From Thiogranum sp. (GTDB lineage: Bacteria; Pseudomonadota; Gammaproteobacteria; DSM-19610), in assembly GCA_030148915.1 (NCBI GenBank), contig JASBSN010000017.1:1-64000 (forward strand): a DNA stretch of 64,000 nucleotides, read 5' to 3'. The position numbers were made by a program, and so were the translations under genes. Below, piece after piece: positions 27,298 through 35,146 of the stretch. A model generated the notes under the pieces. That model was not told the origin of the DNA. It ran no database searches and saw nothing but the letters and a program-made list of their open reading frames with translations. Position 1 is the stretch's first letter; each line of letters opens with the position of its first letter.

Positions 27298-29049
27298 ATG
27301 AAGCGTCGTCAGTTTTTACAGACCGGTCTCGGCTCGGTGGCCGCTTGGATGGTCAGTAGGCAGGCGAGTGGGGCTTGGTTGGATGCCGAGGCTGCGGTAG
27401 AGGTCTCGGCGACATACAGTAATCCGGTAACGTTTATCGAGCCCGAAGGGGCGGAGAATCTGTACGCGGATGATTTCGAAACCGATTCGGAACTGGACCC
27501 CACGGCAGTCTTTACGCTAGGCGTAGCCGCGGGCGACCCTCGAGCGAACGGTATCGTCCTCTGGACGCGCGTCGATCCGGCAGCGATTGCTGACCCATCG
27601 CACCCCGCTGCGCTGGGATTGGAGATCGCCACCAACCTCCAATTTACCGCCGCTTCAGTGCTGATACGCGCCACAGCGAAACTCTCGGCGCAGAGCGACT
27701 ATACAGCGAAGCTTCCTATCGCCGCCCCCGTGCTGGGTGCCGGGCAAACGTATTATTATCGGTTCATCTATAATCAATGTGCCAGCCGCACAGGACGTTT
27801 CAACACACTTCCCGCCGCCGATAGTCTCCCTGACAGTATTCAGCTGGCCTATCTGTCGTGTCAGGACTATTCCAATGGCTACTACACGGCGCTGGCGCAT
27901 CTTGCGGATGAAGATGTCGATTATCTGGTGTTCCTTGGAGACTATATTTACGAGACTGTCAGCGATCCCAGCTTTCAGAATCAGCAGGTTCGCAGTGTGC
28001 CGCCGCTACCCAGCGGCGCCAGCGTAGCGGCCGGGCTGGAAGATTATCGCCATCTTTATCGAGTCTACAGATCGGACCCAAACCTGCAGCGCTTGCATGA
28101 GCGTTTTGCGTTTATACAAATTTGGGATGATCACGAATTTGCCAACGACGGCTGGCAGGACTACCACCCCGACAACAACCCAACACCTGATCAGCCTACC
28201 CCTGTCCTGCGCCAGGCGGCCACCCAAGCTTGGGTGGAATACGGCCTCGCGGACGTGCCCTATGAATCGACCTCGTCGCCCATCGACGCGGTGCGGAACT
28301 ACCGCAGCTTTGCGTTTGGCCGGTTGTTTGATTTGATCGTTACTGACCAACGGCTCTACCGCGATGGACCGCCGTGTGGCAATGACACGACGGACCGCTA
28401 TTTCACACAACGCTGTGCGGCTGCCGAAAGCACCGCCCGGACCATGCTCGGCGCTACTCAGCGCGACTGGTTGATGAATTCGCTGCGCGACAGCGAAGCG
28501 GTGTGGAAGTTGTGGGCCAACGAAGTGACCTTGATGCAGATGCGTGTGGCGACGCAGTTTGTCACCCTGGATCAGTGGGACGGCTTTCCGGCCGAACGAG
28601 CCAGCATTCTGAGTAACGCAGAGCAAGCCGGCGTCAAGAATCTGGTGGCAATAACCGGCGACATCCACAGTTTCATCGCCGGGTACTTGCAAACCGATTA
28701 CGATTTGCCGACTCTCCCGGTCGGTGTAGAGCTGGTGGTGGGCTCGGTGAGTTCCGCTAATTTTCAGGAACTTGTTACCTCCCAGGTGCCCTTACCCAAT
28801 GCCCCGGTACCTCTGCCGCCTTATTTACCCGCAGGGCTCGGCGTCGAGGGCGCCCTCATTGCCTCGAATCCTCACATGGTCTATTTCAATTCATCTGCTC
28901 ACGGTTATTGCCTGCTAAAAATTACGCCGGACACGCTGGTATGTACTATGAAGGCGGTGGATACGATACGCCAACCGACCGGGACCAGTGTGCGTACGCT
29001 ACGGCAATTTCTTGTCGAGCAGGATCAAATCGTCCTGCATACACTCTGA
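27298..29049 (+). CDS. phoD: PhoD-family alkaline phosphatase, Tat-exported
   Basis: A 583-residue extracytoplasmic phosphodiesterase/phosphomonoesterase of the PhoD type, usually Fe/Ca-dependent. The twin-arginine signal begins MKRRQFLQTG. The N-terminal domain has TLGVAAGDPRANGIVLWTRV (73-92). Metal-site motifs are SCQD (187-190), GDYIYE (214-219), DDHE (277-280) and ITGDIHSF. The start at 27298 is supported by GGGGGTGG upstream and the Tat motif. A weak Pho-like pair (CCGTCAT at 27220, then AGGTAAT 11 bp on) lies upstream. It closes the phosphate-related gene group. Confidence 0.92.
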   Translation: MKRRQFLQTGLGSVAAWMVSRQASGAWLDAEAAVEVSATYSNPVTFIEPEGAENLYADDFETDSELDPTAVFTLGVAAGDPRANGIVLWTRVDPAAIADPSHPAALGLEIATNLQFTAASVLIRATAKLSAQSDYTAKLPIAAPVLGAGQTYYYRFIYNQCASRTGRFNTLPAADSLPDSIQLAYLSCQDYSNGYYTALAHLADEDVDYLVFLGDYIYETVSDPSFQNQQVRSVPPLPSGASVAAGLEDYRHLYRVYRSDPNLQRLHERFAFIQIWDDHEFANDGWQDYHPDNNPTPDQPTPVLRQAATQAWVEYGLADVPYESTSSPIDAVRNYRSFAFGRLFDLIVTDQRLYRDGPPCGNDTTDRYFTQRCAAAESTARTMLGATQRDWLMNSLRDSEAVWKLWANEVTLMQMRVATQFVTLDQWDGFPAERASILSNAEQAGVKNLVAITGDIHSFIAGYLQTDYDLPTLPVGVELVVGSVSSANFQELVTSQVPLPNAPVPLPPYLPAGLGVEGALIASNPHMVYFNSSAHGYCLLKITPDTLVCTMKAVDTIRQPTGTSVRTLRQFLVEQDQIVLHTL

Positions 29050-29147
29050 CGGCGGGCCGAGCGAGGCCGGTCGGTACATCCGGCAGCGCGGCTAAAACCC
29101 TGTCCATATCGACGATCCCCGCATTCCCGGCACCCGATCGATCGGGG

Positions 29148-29849
29148 TTATGGCAAAGCGGACGACGAGCTACCCAGTTGGGTCAGTACCTTGTCCATAA
29201 TCGCTTCGGCCTGACTGAAGCCGTAAAGAGACATGGGCTTTTCGATCGCGCCCTGCAGCCCGACAGGATGATATTGCGTATCGGCTTTTTTCCCGACACG
29301 CATGTACGCCAGCAGCTGGCGGATCTGATCGGCGCTAAAGCCGGTGGCGGCCGGGGCGCTAATCGCCAAATGGTCGTCGACGCGCAGCAGGAGTTGCGAA
29401 TCCGCGCGGTGATTTTCGCCGATGGCCAGTTTCACTGCGCCGTCGCTGCCTTTTTGCACGCGCAAGTCGCCCTTGCTGAGGGTGCAGTGATACCGGCCGG
29501 TGCCGGCCTGCGGACAGCGCAGCCGCCAGTTGCTGCGCGCATCGGGGTTCCACGGCTGCTCGTCGCGGTTGCCCTGGATCACGGCGCTGCCGTCGGCGTA
29601 CTGCACTTGATAGGCGACACCGTCCAGTGTTCCCTGTTCGAATCTCGCCAGTACGTTCAAACGATTTTCGGGGTCTGGCAGGAATTTGCAACCGACGTGG
29701 CCTCCGGGCTCGATGGCCTGCTGGATGCGTTCGACCGAGCGCGCCTCTTTCCAGCCGCTGTTATAGTGTTCGCGATCGGTCTGCGTGCATTCGTTTGCGG
29801 CGTTGGCGCCGCTGCTGGCCAGCAGGGCGGTGCAAAGCAGTAATTTCAT
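29148..29849 (-). CDS. Exported protein of unknown function
   Basis: A 233-residue protein with a clear signal peptide (MKLLLCTALLASSGANA) and cysteines near the mature N-terminus and centre that could form disulfides. I do not recognise a family. The mature part reads as a small beta-rich domain followed by a C-terminal helical segment with FSADQIRQLLAYMRVG. The start is taken at the signal peptide; the upstream in-frame extension looks non-coding. It is the last gene of the minus-strand run, 148 bp downstream of bufC, so co-expression with the bufferin genes is possible but unproven. Confidence 0.7.
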   Translation of the reverse strand: MKLLLCTALLASSGANAANECTQTDREHYNSGWKEARSVERIQQAIEPGGHVGCKFLPDPENRLNVLARFEQGTLDGVAYQVQYADGSAVIQGNRDEQPWNPDARSNWRLRCPQAGTGRYHCTLSKGDLRVQKGSDGAVKLAIGENHRADSQLLLRVDDHLAISAPAATGFSADQIRQLLAYMRVGKKADTQYHPVGLQGAIEKPMSLYGFSQAEAIMDKVLTQLGSSSSALP

Positions 29850-29997
29850 CGTCTGTCCCTGGAAGATCCGCAACGCGTATAAGTGTACACGGCTGGCGCA
29901 TCGCCGAAAGTGGTTGGCGGCGAATTTTTTTCCGCCACTTCGTAACGCTGTCGGTAACATCGACTCGGTTTGTCGTAGCGCGGATGCCCGAGGCTAT

Positions 29998-30777
29998 TCA
30001 ATCGCTTCGCAGCGCGGTCACCAGGCCGGCATTGACCCAGCCTTTCAGTAACCCGGCGGCGTGCGCGGGTACCCGTTCGGGCTCCAGCCACTCGCACAGC
30101 CCTTCACAGAGTTCGCTGAAGCTTGCGGCGTTGCGCCAGGCGTCGAGCGCCCAGCGCTCGTCGACACTCAGTGAACGCCAATGAATGTCCAGGTTCTGGC
30201 GCCACAGCAGCCAGCTCTGGGTCGGTGCGCCGCAGTGGCGTTCGCACGGTTCGTCCCCGTCTTCCAATGCCTGCCAGATGGCGGGCACATTGCACGACAG
30301 ATCGAGGCGGCGCAGCGACGGGTGGGCCTGGAGGCGCAGCTGCGGCCAGGATTCGGGCGCGATGGCGGCTAAGGCGGCCGGGCCGAGGGCGGTGGCGTCG
30401 GGTGCATCAAAGACTTCGCCCTGCGCCCACTCGAAGGCGGCCATTTCGCTCAGCAGCGGCTGCCCGGACCAGGGCGGCGTGGCGGCCAGAAAGGCCGCCA
30501 TGTGCCGGCCCAGCCAGCGCAGCGAAGGGTGTCGCGAGGGATGCGCGGCGATATAGCTGTGGCCCAGCGATTCGAACTGCGCCTCGCCGAGGAGAATGGC
30601 CAGCTTGGTGTAGTCGCCTGCCAGCGCTTCCAGCAGGCGCAAGCGGTACGCCTGGGCGTAGATGTCGATGCGACACTCGGCACTGGCTGTTGCGGTGTTC
30701 ACCACCTGCGCGACGAAATGCGCCGGGTCGTCGAGGACGGCGGCCTGGAAATCCTCTTGCAGGGTGCGCAGGGCCAT
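29998..30777 (-). CDS. bufC: BufC/HvfC-type RiPP maturation partner (DUF2063)
   Basis: A 259-residue protein with the N-terminal DUF2063 domain (about residues 5-95: LQEDFQAAVLDDP, RIDIYAQAYRLRLLEALAGDYTKLAILLG) and a variable C-terminal domain. DUF2063 proteins pair with DUF692 enzymes and are thought to help present the precursor peptide; the Pfam label 'putative DNA-binding' is not supported by this context. Its ATG overlaps the bufB stop (TGATG), showing translational coupling. Full length for the family. Confidence 0.9.
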   Translation of the reverse strand: MALRTLQEDFQAAVLDDPAHFVAQVVNTATASAECRIDIYAQAYRLRLLEALAGDYTKLAILLGEAQFESLGHSYIAAHPSRHPSLRWLGRHMAAFLAATPPWSGQPLLSEMAAFEWAQGEVFDAPDATALGPAALAAIAPESWPQLRLQAHPSLRRLDLSCNVPAIWQALEDGDEPCERHCGAPTQSWLLWRQNLDIHWRSLSVDERWALDAWRNAASFSELCEGLCEWLEPERVPAHAAGLLKGWVNAGLVTALRSD

Positions 30778-31631
30778 CAGGCGGCAGGGGCCTTCAGGAT
30801 CGGCGCGGCAATGCGCCGCGCCTGCTCCAGTTCGTCCAACAATTCGCTCAGCGGCGGAATATTGTCATCGCGTTCAATCATGGTCGAGACGGCGCCGAAA
30901 CGGCGTACTGCCGCGGCATACAACGCCCACACCGGGTCGATTACCGGTTGGTCATGGGTGTCAACAATAATGTTGCCCTGGTGCGTATGTCCGGCGAGAT
31001 GAAATTGCATGACCCGCTGCGGCGCCACGGCGTGCAGATAATCGAGCGGATCGAACTGGTGGTTGTGGCTACTTACATAAATATTATTGATGTCGAGCAG
31101 GATCAGACAATCGGCCTGTTCCGCCACTGAATCGAGGAACTCCCACTCGGGCATCTCCGAACTTTGATAGGTCAAGTAGCTGGAGACATTCTCCAGCAGA
31201 ATCTGTCGACCGAGGTAATCCTGGACCTGTCTGACCCGCTCGGCGACGTGGCGCACGGCCGCCTCGGTGTAGGGCAACGGCAGCAGATCGTGCAGGTTTT
31301 GCCCCTTGACCCCGGTCCAGCACAGGTGGTCGGACACCCATTGCGGTTCCACGCGTTCGATCAGAGTCTTCAATTCGCGCAGATAGTCGGCGTTGAGGGG
31401 GTCGGTGCCGCCGATCGACAGCGAAACGCCGTGCATCGCCATGGGGTAGTCGAGGCGAATGCGGTCGAGGAAATGCAGCGGTTTGCCACCGCCGACCATA
31501 TAATTTTCGCTAAGAATCTCGAACCAATCGACCGCCGGGCGTTGCTCCAGCACGCTGTGGTAGTGGTCGGTCCTGAGTCCCAGCCCGAAGCCGAGAAACG
31601 GGCGCTGGGGAATCGGTCTAGTGTCCGGCAT
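30777..31631 (-). CDS. bufB: MNIO-family bufferin maturase BufB (DUF692/UPF0276)
   Basis: A 284-residue TIM-barrel enzyme of the multinuclear non-haem iron oxidase family. It is expected to convert precursor cysteines into copper-binding heterocycles (oxazolone/thioamide or thiooxazole in studied relatives). Conserved metal-ligand segments are [44 protein letters not shown] and [17 protein letters not shown]. The start is the ATG at 31629-31631. A GTG 11 codons upstream (31664) lies inside a perfect stem-loop and is unlikely. The order bufA-bufB-bufC is that of known bufferin operons. Confidence 0.93.
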   Translation of the reverse strand: MPDTRPIPQRPFLGFGLGLRTDHYHSVLEQRPAVDWFEILSENYMVGGGKPLHFLDRIRLDYPMAMHGVSLSIGGTDPLNADYLRELKTLIERVEPQWVSDHLCWTGVKGQNLHDLLPLPYTEAAVRHVAERVRQVQDYLGRQILLENVSSYLTYQSSEMPEWEFLDSVAEQADCLILLDINNIYVSSHNHQFDPLDYLHAVAPQRVMQFHLAGHTHQGNIIVDTHDQPVIDPVWALYAAAVRRFGAVSTMIERDDNIPPLSELLDELEQARRIAAPILKAPAA

Positions 31632-31656
31632 GCGGGCATCCGTCAACAAGGTTATG

Positions 31657-31682
31657 ACCGGCACCCCTCATGGGGTGCCGGT
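31657..31682 (-). promoter_or_regulatory. Perfect 11-bp stem-loop between bufA and bufB
   Basis: An inverted repeat with arms ACCGGCACCCC and GGGGTGCCGGT around a TCAT loop, with no mismatch. It begins 29 bases after the bufA stop and ends 25 bases before the bufB start. No T run follows on either strand, so it is not a classic terminator. A 3'-end protector or processing barrier that keeps bufA mRNA in excess over bufBC mRNA is the likeliest role (inference). Confidence 0.75.
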
Positions 31683-31711
31683 ACCTTTAGGCATGTTGAA
31701 AGCTGTTCGCG

Positions 31712-31972
31712 CTACTTTCCGCTTTCGAACTTACCACCGAGTTGATTGCAGGTGGACTTGTCCACGGCGACGAAGCCCTTGCCTTTGCAGGAGTTCTGAC
31801 CCTTGCACTTGTTCTCGGCCGAGGCGCAGCTGCTCTTGCCTTTACAGGCGTTGACGCCGACGCAATGGCCCTGGGTGGAACTACCCGCCGAGGCCATCAT
31901 GGGGGTGGCGGCAAACATGGCCGCGGCGGCTGTCGCCAAGGCAACGCCGGTGAGTTTGTTTGCAGTTCTCAT
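31712..31972 (-). CDS. bufA: Bufferin-type metallophore precursor peptide (BufA-like)
   Basis: An 86-residue exported peptide. The signal peptide runs to about A29 (MRTANKLTGVALATAAAAMF...MMASA). The mature part holds six Cys (37, 43, 49, 56, 62, 75) in two related blocks, NACKGKSSC and NSCKGKG, rich in Lys, Gly and Ser. This cysteine-rich periplasmic peptide next to DUF692 and DUF2063 genes is the layout of bufferins, copper-binding RiPPs. The CKGxxxC repeat differs from the more familiar DUF2282 (GKNDC) type, so it may belong to the BufA2-like group. AAGGAG precedes the ATG. The modified residues cannot be told from sequence. Confidence 0.88.
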   Translation of the reverse strand: MRTANKLTGVALATAAAAMFAATPMMASAGSSTQGHCVGVNACKGKSSCASAENKCKGQNSCKGKGFVAVDKSTCNQLGGKFESGK

Positions 31973-32039
31973 AGATTACTCCTTTTATTGGTGGGTATCG
32001 GTGGGTGGCCCGTGACGGGCGCCACCGGGTAGCGGGGGT

Positions 32040-32708
32040 TCACTCGGCGCGTTGGATGACGACCTTGGCCACCGGGTTGCGCCAATCACGCTCGGCCGGC
32101 ACTAAATCGCCTATACCGTGAATACCGGAATGGATATGCACGAAACCTTCTCCTCCTGTTCCCGGCGAACCGCCGGTGCCCTGACATACAGGGCCCGGAA
32201 TTGAGACACACAATTCGTCGTTAGGTTCGCTGCCGGCGTCATAGGCCGGGGCATAAAATGTTCTCACGGCGTGTCCGCGCGGCAGAGCGACGTTCTGCAG
32301 CGCCACAAAAGCGTCGTTGGTCGGGATCAGCATTGCCGCCAGTGATAGACGGCTGCGTCCGGGGAGCGCCCGAATGGTGAGGCTGACGGTATGGCCGGGA
32401 TCGAGCAGGCCGGAGGACGTGCCGGTGGCCTGCACCCGTGGATCAGCATCCAGAAGCGTCTGCAGCGCAGCGGTGTCGCCGCCTTCGGCCAGGGCGGCCA
32501 GCGCGGTGCTGGCGGCATCGCCGGCGGCAAACAACAGCGCCGGCGCGTAGCTGTGGCTGGTCAGCAGCAACGGGGTAAAACTTTCGCCGGCGGTTAGATT
32601 GGTGATGGTCACCTGATAGGTCCGGCCTTGGTTGTCGTCGGCCGTGGCGGCGGCGGCAGCGCTCGCCAGGACGGATGCAAAGAGCAACGAGATGAGTCTG
32701 GTGGACAT
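32040..32708 (-). CDS. Exported spondin-N domain protein
   Basis: A 222-residue secreted protein. The signal peptide ends near AAATADD. The rest is one Spondin_N-like beta-sandwich domain, recognisable from YQVTITNLTAGESFTPLLL at the start, the TNDAFVALQNVALP block and the end HIHSGIHGIGDL...DWRNPVAKVVIQ. H191, H193 and H197 form a possible metal site. Start is ATG behind AAGGAGGAGAATC, a very strong ribosome site. It lies 67 bp upstream of bufA on the same strand, so the bufferin genes probably share its transcript. The biological role of bacterial spondin-domain proteins is not established. Confidence 0.85.
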   Translation of the reverse strand: MSTRLISLLFASVLASAAAAATADDNQGRTYQVTITNLTAGESFTPLLLTSHSYAPALLFAAGDAASTALAALAEGGDTAALQTLLDADPRVQATGTSSGLLDPGHTVSLTIRALPGRSRLSLAAMLIPTNDAFVALQNVALPRGHAVRTFYAPAYDAGSEPNDELCVSIPGPVCQGTGGSPGTGGEGFVHIHSGIHGIGDLVPAERDWRNPVAKVVIQRAE

Positions 32709-32749
32709 GTGATTCTCCTCCTTTGGAGATTTCGCGATTACCGAGCAGT

Positions 32750-32763
32750 CAGTCATCTGACTG
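32750..32763 (-). promoter_or_regulatory. Inverted repeat upstream of the spondin gene (site 1)
   Basis: CAGTCA-TC-TGACTG, a perfect 6-bp inverted repeat 41 bp upstream of the spondin start codon. Another CAGTCA precedes it directly, giving CAGTCAGTCA. It is placed where an operator for the adjacent response regulator could act. Binding is inferred from position only. Confidence 0.45.
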
Positions 32764-32784
32764 TGGCCTAGCATGCCCCGGTGG

Positions 32785-32797
32785 TTTCACGGTGAAA
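32785..32797 (-). promoter_or_regulatory. Inverted repeat upstream of the spondin gene (site 2)
   Basis: TTTCAC-G-GTGAAA, a perfect 6-bp inverted repeat 76 bp upstream of the spondin start and 40 bp past the histidine kinase stop. It is a second candidate operator. Its half-site differs from that of the first repeat, so the two need not bind the same protein. Confidence 0.42.
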
Positions 32798-32837
32798 TCC
32801 CGAAAAGATCACATTTTTGTCCCATTGTCGCTTGTGC

Positions 32838-34340
32838 TCAGGCGCTGGCCGGCAGGCAGAAATCAAAGCAGGTTCCGGTTTGCGGCGTGCTGTCCACGGC
32901 AATTGGGCTGGCGTGCAGATCGAGAATACGCTTGGCGATGGCCAGCCCCAGACCGATCCCGCTGCCCGCTTCGCCCTGGCTTTTCTTCACCTGATAAAAG
33001 CGATCGAAGACGTGCGCCAGTTCCTCGGCCGGTATGCCGCAACCGGTGTCCGCCACCCGCACCCAGACCTGGCCGTCTTCGACCGTCAGGGTAACCGCCA
33101 CCCGGCCGCCCTCCGGCGTATGGCGTATGGCGTTGTCGAGCAAATTTTCCAACACCCGTTCGATTAAGCCGATATCGGCGTTTACAAACGGCAGGTCGGG
33201 CGGAATGTCGGTGTCGATGCGCACCCCTTGTTCGCTGGCCGCCAGCCGGTACTTGAGCGCTACGTCCTGCACCAGTTCGCCCGGGGCGAAGGCTTCACGG
33301 TGCAACTCGGCGTGTCCGGAGTCGAGCTTGGCCAGCTCGAACAGTTCGGCCACCAATGTACCCAGGCGCTGGCTGTGACGCAGCGCGATCTGCAGGTACT
33401 GGCGGTGTTCCTCGGCGCTCAGGGTATCGGCTTTCATTAGCAGCGTTTCCAGATACCCCTGCAGGGAGGCGATCGGCGTGCGCAGATCGTGCGAGACGTT
33501 GGCCACCAACTCTCGGCGCAAGGCATCGGTTTGCGTCAGCGCACCCACCTGCGCGGTCATGCGTTCGGCCATGCGGGTGAAGGTACGCCCGAGCCGACCG
33601 AGCTCGTCACGCGAGCCGGTGTCGATCTGCTGCAACGGTGGCAGCCGGGCGAAATCGGCGGCTTCGAACGCGGTCATGGCGCGATCCAGGCGTTGCAGCC
33701 GCCGGGTGAGCCGGCGCAACAGCCACAGGGCGCCGATCACACCGGCCAGTGCCGCGCCACCGAGGATGTACAAGGCCAGGCGCAGGACGTAACTTTGCTG
33801 CAGCATGGCCGCGATCGAGTTCCGTTGTTCACCGGCCAGCACCACATACAGGTAACCCTCGGGGTGTGCGGGCGCGCCGACGGGGGCGGCGGAAAACACC
33901 TCGCGCGCGCTGAGATGGCGCGGATCGTCGCCAACGATCGGTGTGCGCCCGCCGCCCTGCAGGAAGGTGCGTATCGGTGCCAGGTCGATCCGCTTGCGCT
34001 TGACTTTTCCGGGTGGCGCCGAGAACGCAAGAATGCGTCCCTGGTCGTCCAGCAAATAGACCTCGATGCTGGGGTTGATGATCATGTAGGTGTGAAAAAT
34101 GGGTTCCAGCGCACCGGGGTCGAAGCGCCCGTCTTGCACCTGCAGGCGGTTCTCGGCGATCAGGTTGGCCGCCAGTGTCCGGTTCAGCTGCTGATTGAGC
34201 TCCTGCAGGTACAGCCGGCCCGCCTGCAAGGTGATCAGCAGATATAGGCCGCCCAGCAAAGTCACCAGTAGCACCAGGCCGAGTGCCAGACGCGTGTAGA
34301 GGCTGTGCAGGGAGTGTTGCCGTGGCGCGAGCTCAGGCAT
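32838..34340 (-). CDS. Two-component sensor histidine kinase
   Basis: A 500-residue inner-membrane kinase. TM1 lies at about 16-38, a periplasmic sensor region of about 145 residues follows, TM2 lies at about 184-208, then a HAMP domain. The H-box NVSHDLRTP has phospho-acceptor H284, the N-box is ENLLDNAIRHT (N403), G1 is DTGCGIP (431-437) and G2 is GSGIGLGLAI. The start at 34340 overlaps the response regulator stop by 8 bp; the longer open frame upstream is the regulator's shadow. The sensor region has no Met- or His-rich copper motif, so the signal is unknown. It precedes the spondin-bufferin genes. Confidence 0.93.
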   Translation of the reverse strand: MPELAPRQHSLHSLYTRLALGLVLLVTLLGGLYLLITLQAGRLYLQELNQQLNRTLAANLIAENRLQVQDGRFDPGALEPIFHTYMIINPSIEVYLLDDQGRILAFSAPPGKVKRKRIDLAPIRTFLQGGGRTPIVGDDPRHLSAREVFSAAPVGAPAHPEGYLYVVLAGEQRNSIAAMLQQSYVLRLALYILGGAALAGVIGALWLLRRLTRRLQRLDRAMTAFEAADFARLPPLQQIDTGSRDELGRLGRTFTRMAERMTAQVGALTQTDALRRELVANVSHDLRTPIASLQGYLETLLMKADTLSAEEHRQYLQIALRHSQRLGTLVAELFELAKLDSGHAELHREAFAPGELVQDVALKYRLAASEQGVRIDTDIPPDLPFVNADIGLIERVLENLLDNAIRHTPEGGRVAVTLTVEDGQVWVRVADTGCGIPAEELAHVFDRFYQVKKSQGEAGSGIGLGLAIAKRILDLHASPIAVDSTPQTGTCFDFCLPASA

Positions 34341-35040
34341 CCCGGTGCTCGGCGAATTTGTAACCGATGCCCCAGACGGTGAGGATATAGTGCGGTTGCG
34401 CCGGTTGTTGTTCGATTTTGGCGCGCAGGCGGTTGATGTGCGAGTTGACGGTGTGTTCGTAACCGTCATGGCCGTAGCCCCAGACCAGATCCAACAGTTG
34501 GGCGCGGCTGTAGACCCGCCCCGGATGCCGGGCGAAATGCAGCAACAGGTCGAACTCCCGCCCGGTGAGGTGCACTTCACGGTCCTCGAGCAGCACGCGC
34601 CGGCGCGAGGTGTCGATGGTCAGCGCCCCGAGATGCAGCGGCTCATCGGTCTCGGCGCCCGGTTCGGTCATTGCCTCGGCGCGCCGGAACAGCGCTTTGA
34701 CCCGCGCCAGCAGTTCGCGGATGCTGAACGGTTTAGTGACATAATCATCGGCCCCGACTTCCAGGCCCAGCACCCGGTCGAACTCGGTGGACTTGGCGGT
34801 CAGCATCAGAATCGGCAGGTAATCCGGCCGGGCGCGCAGGCGCCGGCAGATCTCCAGACCGTCCAGACCCGGCAGCATCAGGTCCAGAATGACCAGGTCG
34901 GCCTGGGTGTCGGCGAGCCGCTGCAGCGCGCTGTTGCCGTCGCCGGCTTGCAGCACCTCATAGCCGGCGTCGCGCAAATGCAGGCTCAGCAGTTGCGCCA
35001 GGTCCAGGTTGTCTTCCACCACCAGAATGCGGCGTGTCAC
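34333..35040 (-). CDS. OmpR/PhoB-family response regulator
   Basis: A 235-residue regulator. In the receiver domain the phospho-acceptor is D53 (LVILDLMLP), with T81 and K103 as the other conserved residues. The C-terminal winged helix runs from about 135 to 230 (LTGREFDLLLHFARHPGRVYSRAQLLDLVWGYG, then TVNSHINRLRAKIE). It overlaps its kinase gene. Orientation and adjacency suggest the spondin-bufA-bufB-bufC genes downstream as a possible target set. It is not recognisable as CusR, CopR or PhoB from these motifs alone. Confidence 0.93.
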   Translation of the reverse strand: MTRRILVVEDNLDLAQLLSLHLRDAGYEVLQAGDGNSALQRLADTQADLVILDLMLPGLDGLEICRRLRARPDYLPILMLTAKSTEFDRVLGLEVGADDYVTKPFSIRELLARVKALFRRAEAMTEPGAETDEPLHLGALTIDTSRRRVLLEDREVHLTGREFDLLLHFARHPGRVYSRAQLLDLVWGYGHDGYEHTVNSHINRLRAKIEQQPAQPHYILTVWGIGYKFAEHRDA

Positions 35041-35146
35041 GGGGGTGCCTCCAAAAGCGGCTTCAGCATTGGACAGGAAACCATGCGAAAGTCACGAAAT
35101 CATCCCGAGCCGCAGCCCCGGACGTGCCACGCGTCCCGGGGACGGG

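Noticed and set aside
31632-31664. GTG start for bufB at 31664 adding 11 residues
   Set aside because: The codon lies inside the perfect stem-loop and has no spacing from its only purine run; the ATG at 31631 is preferred.
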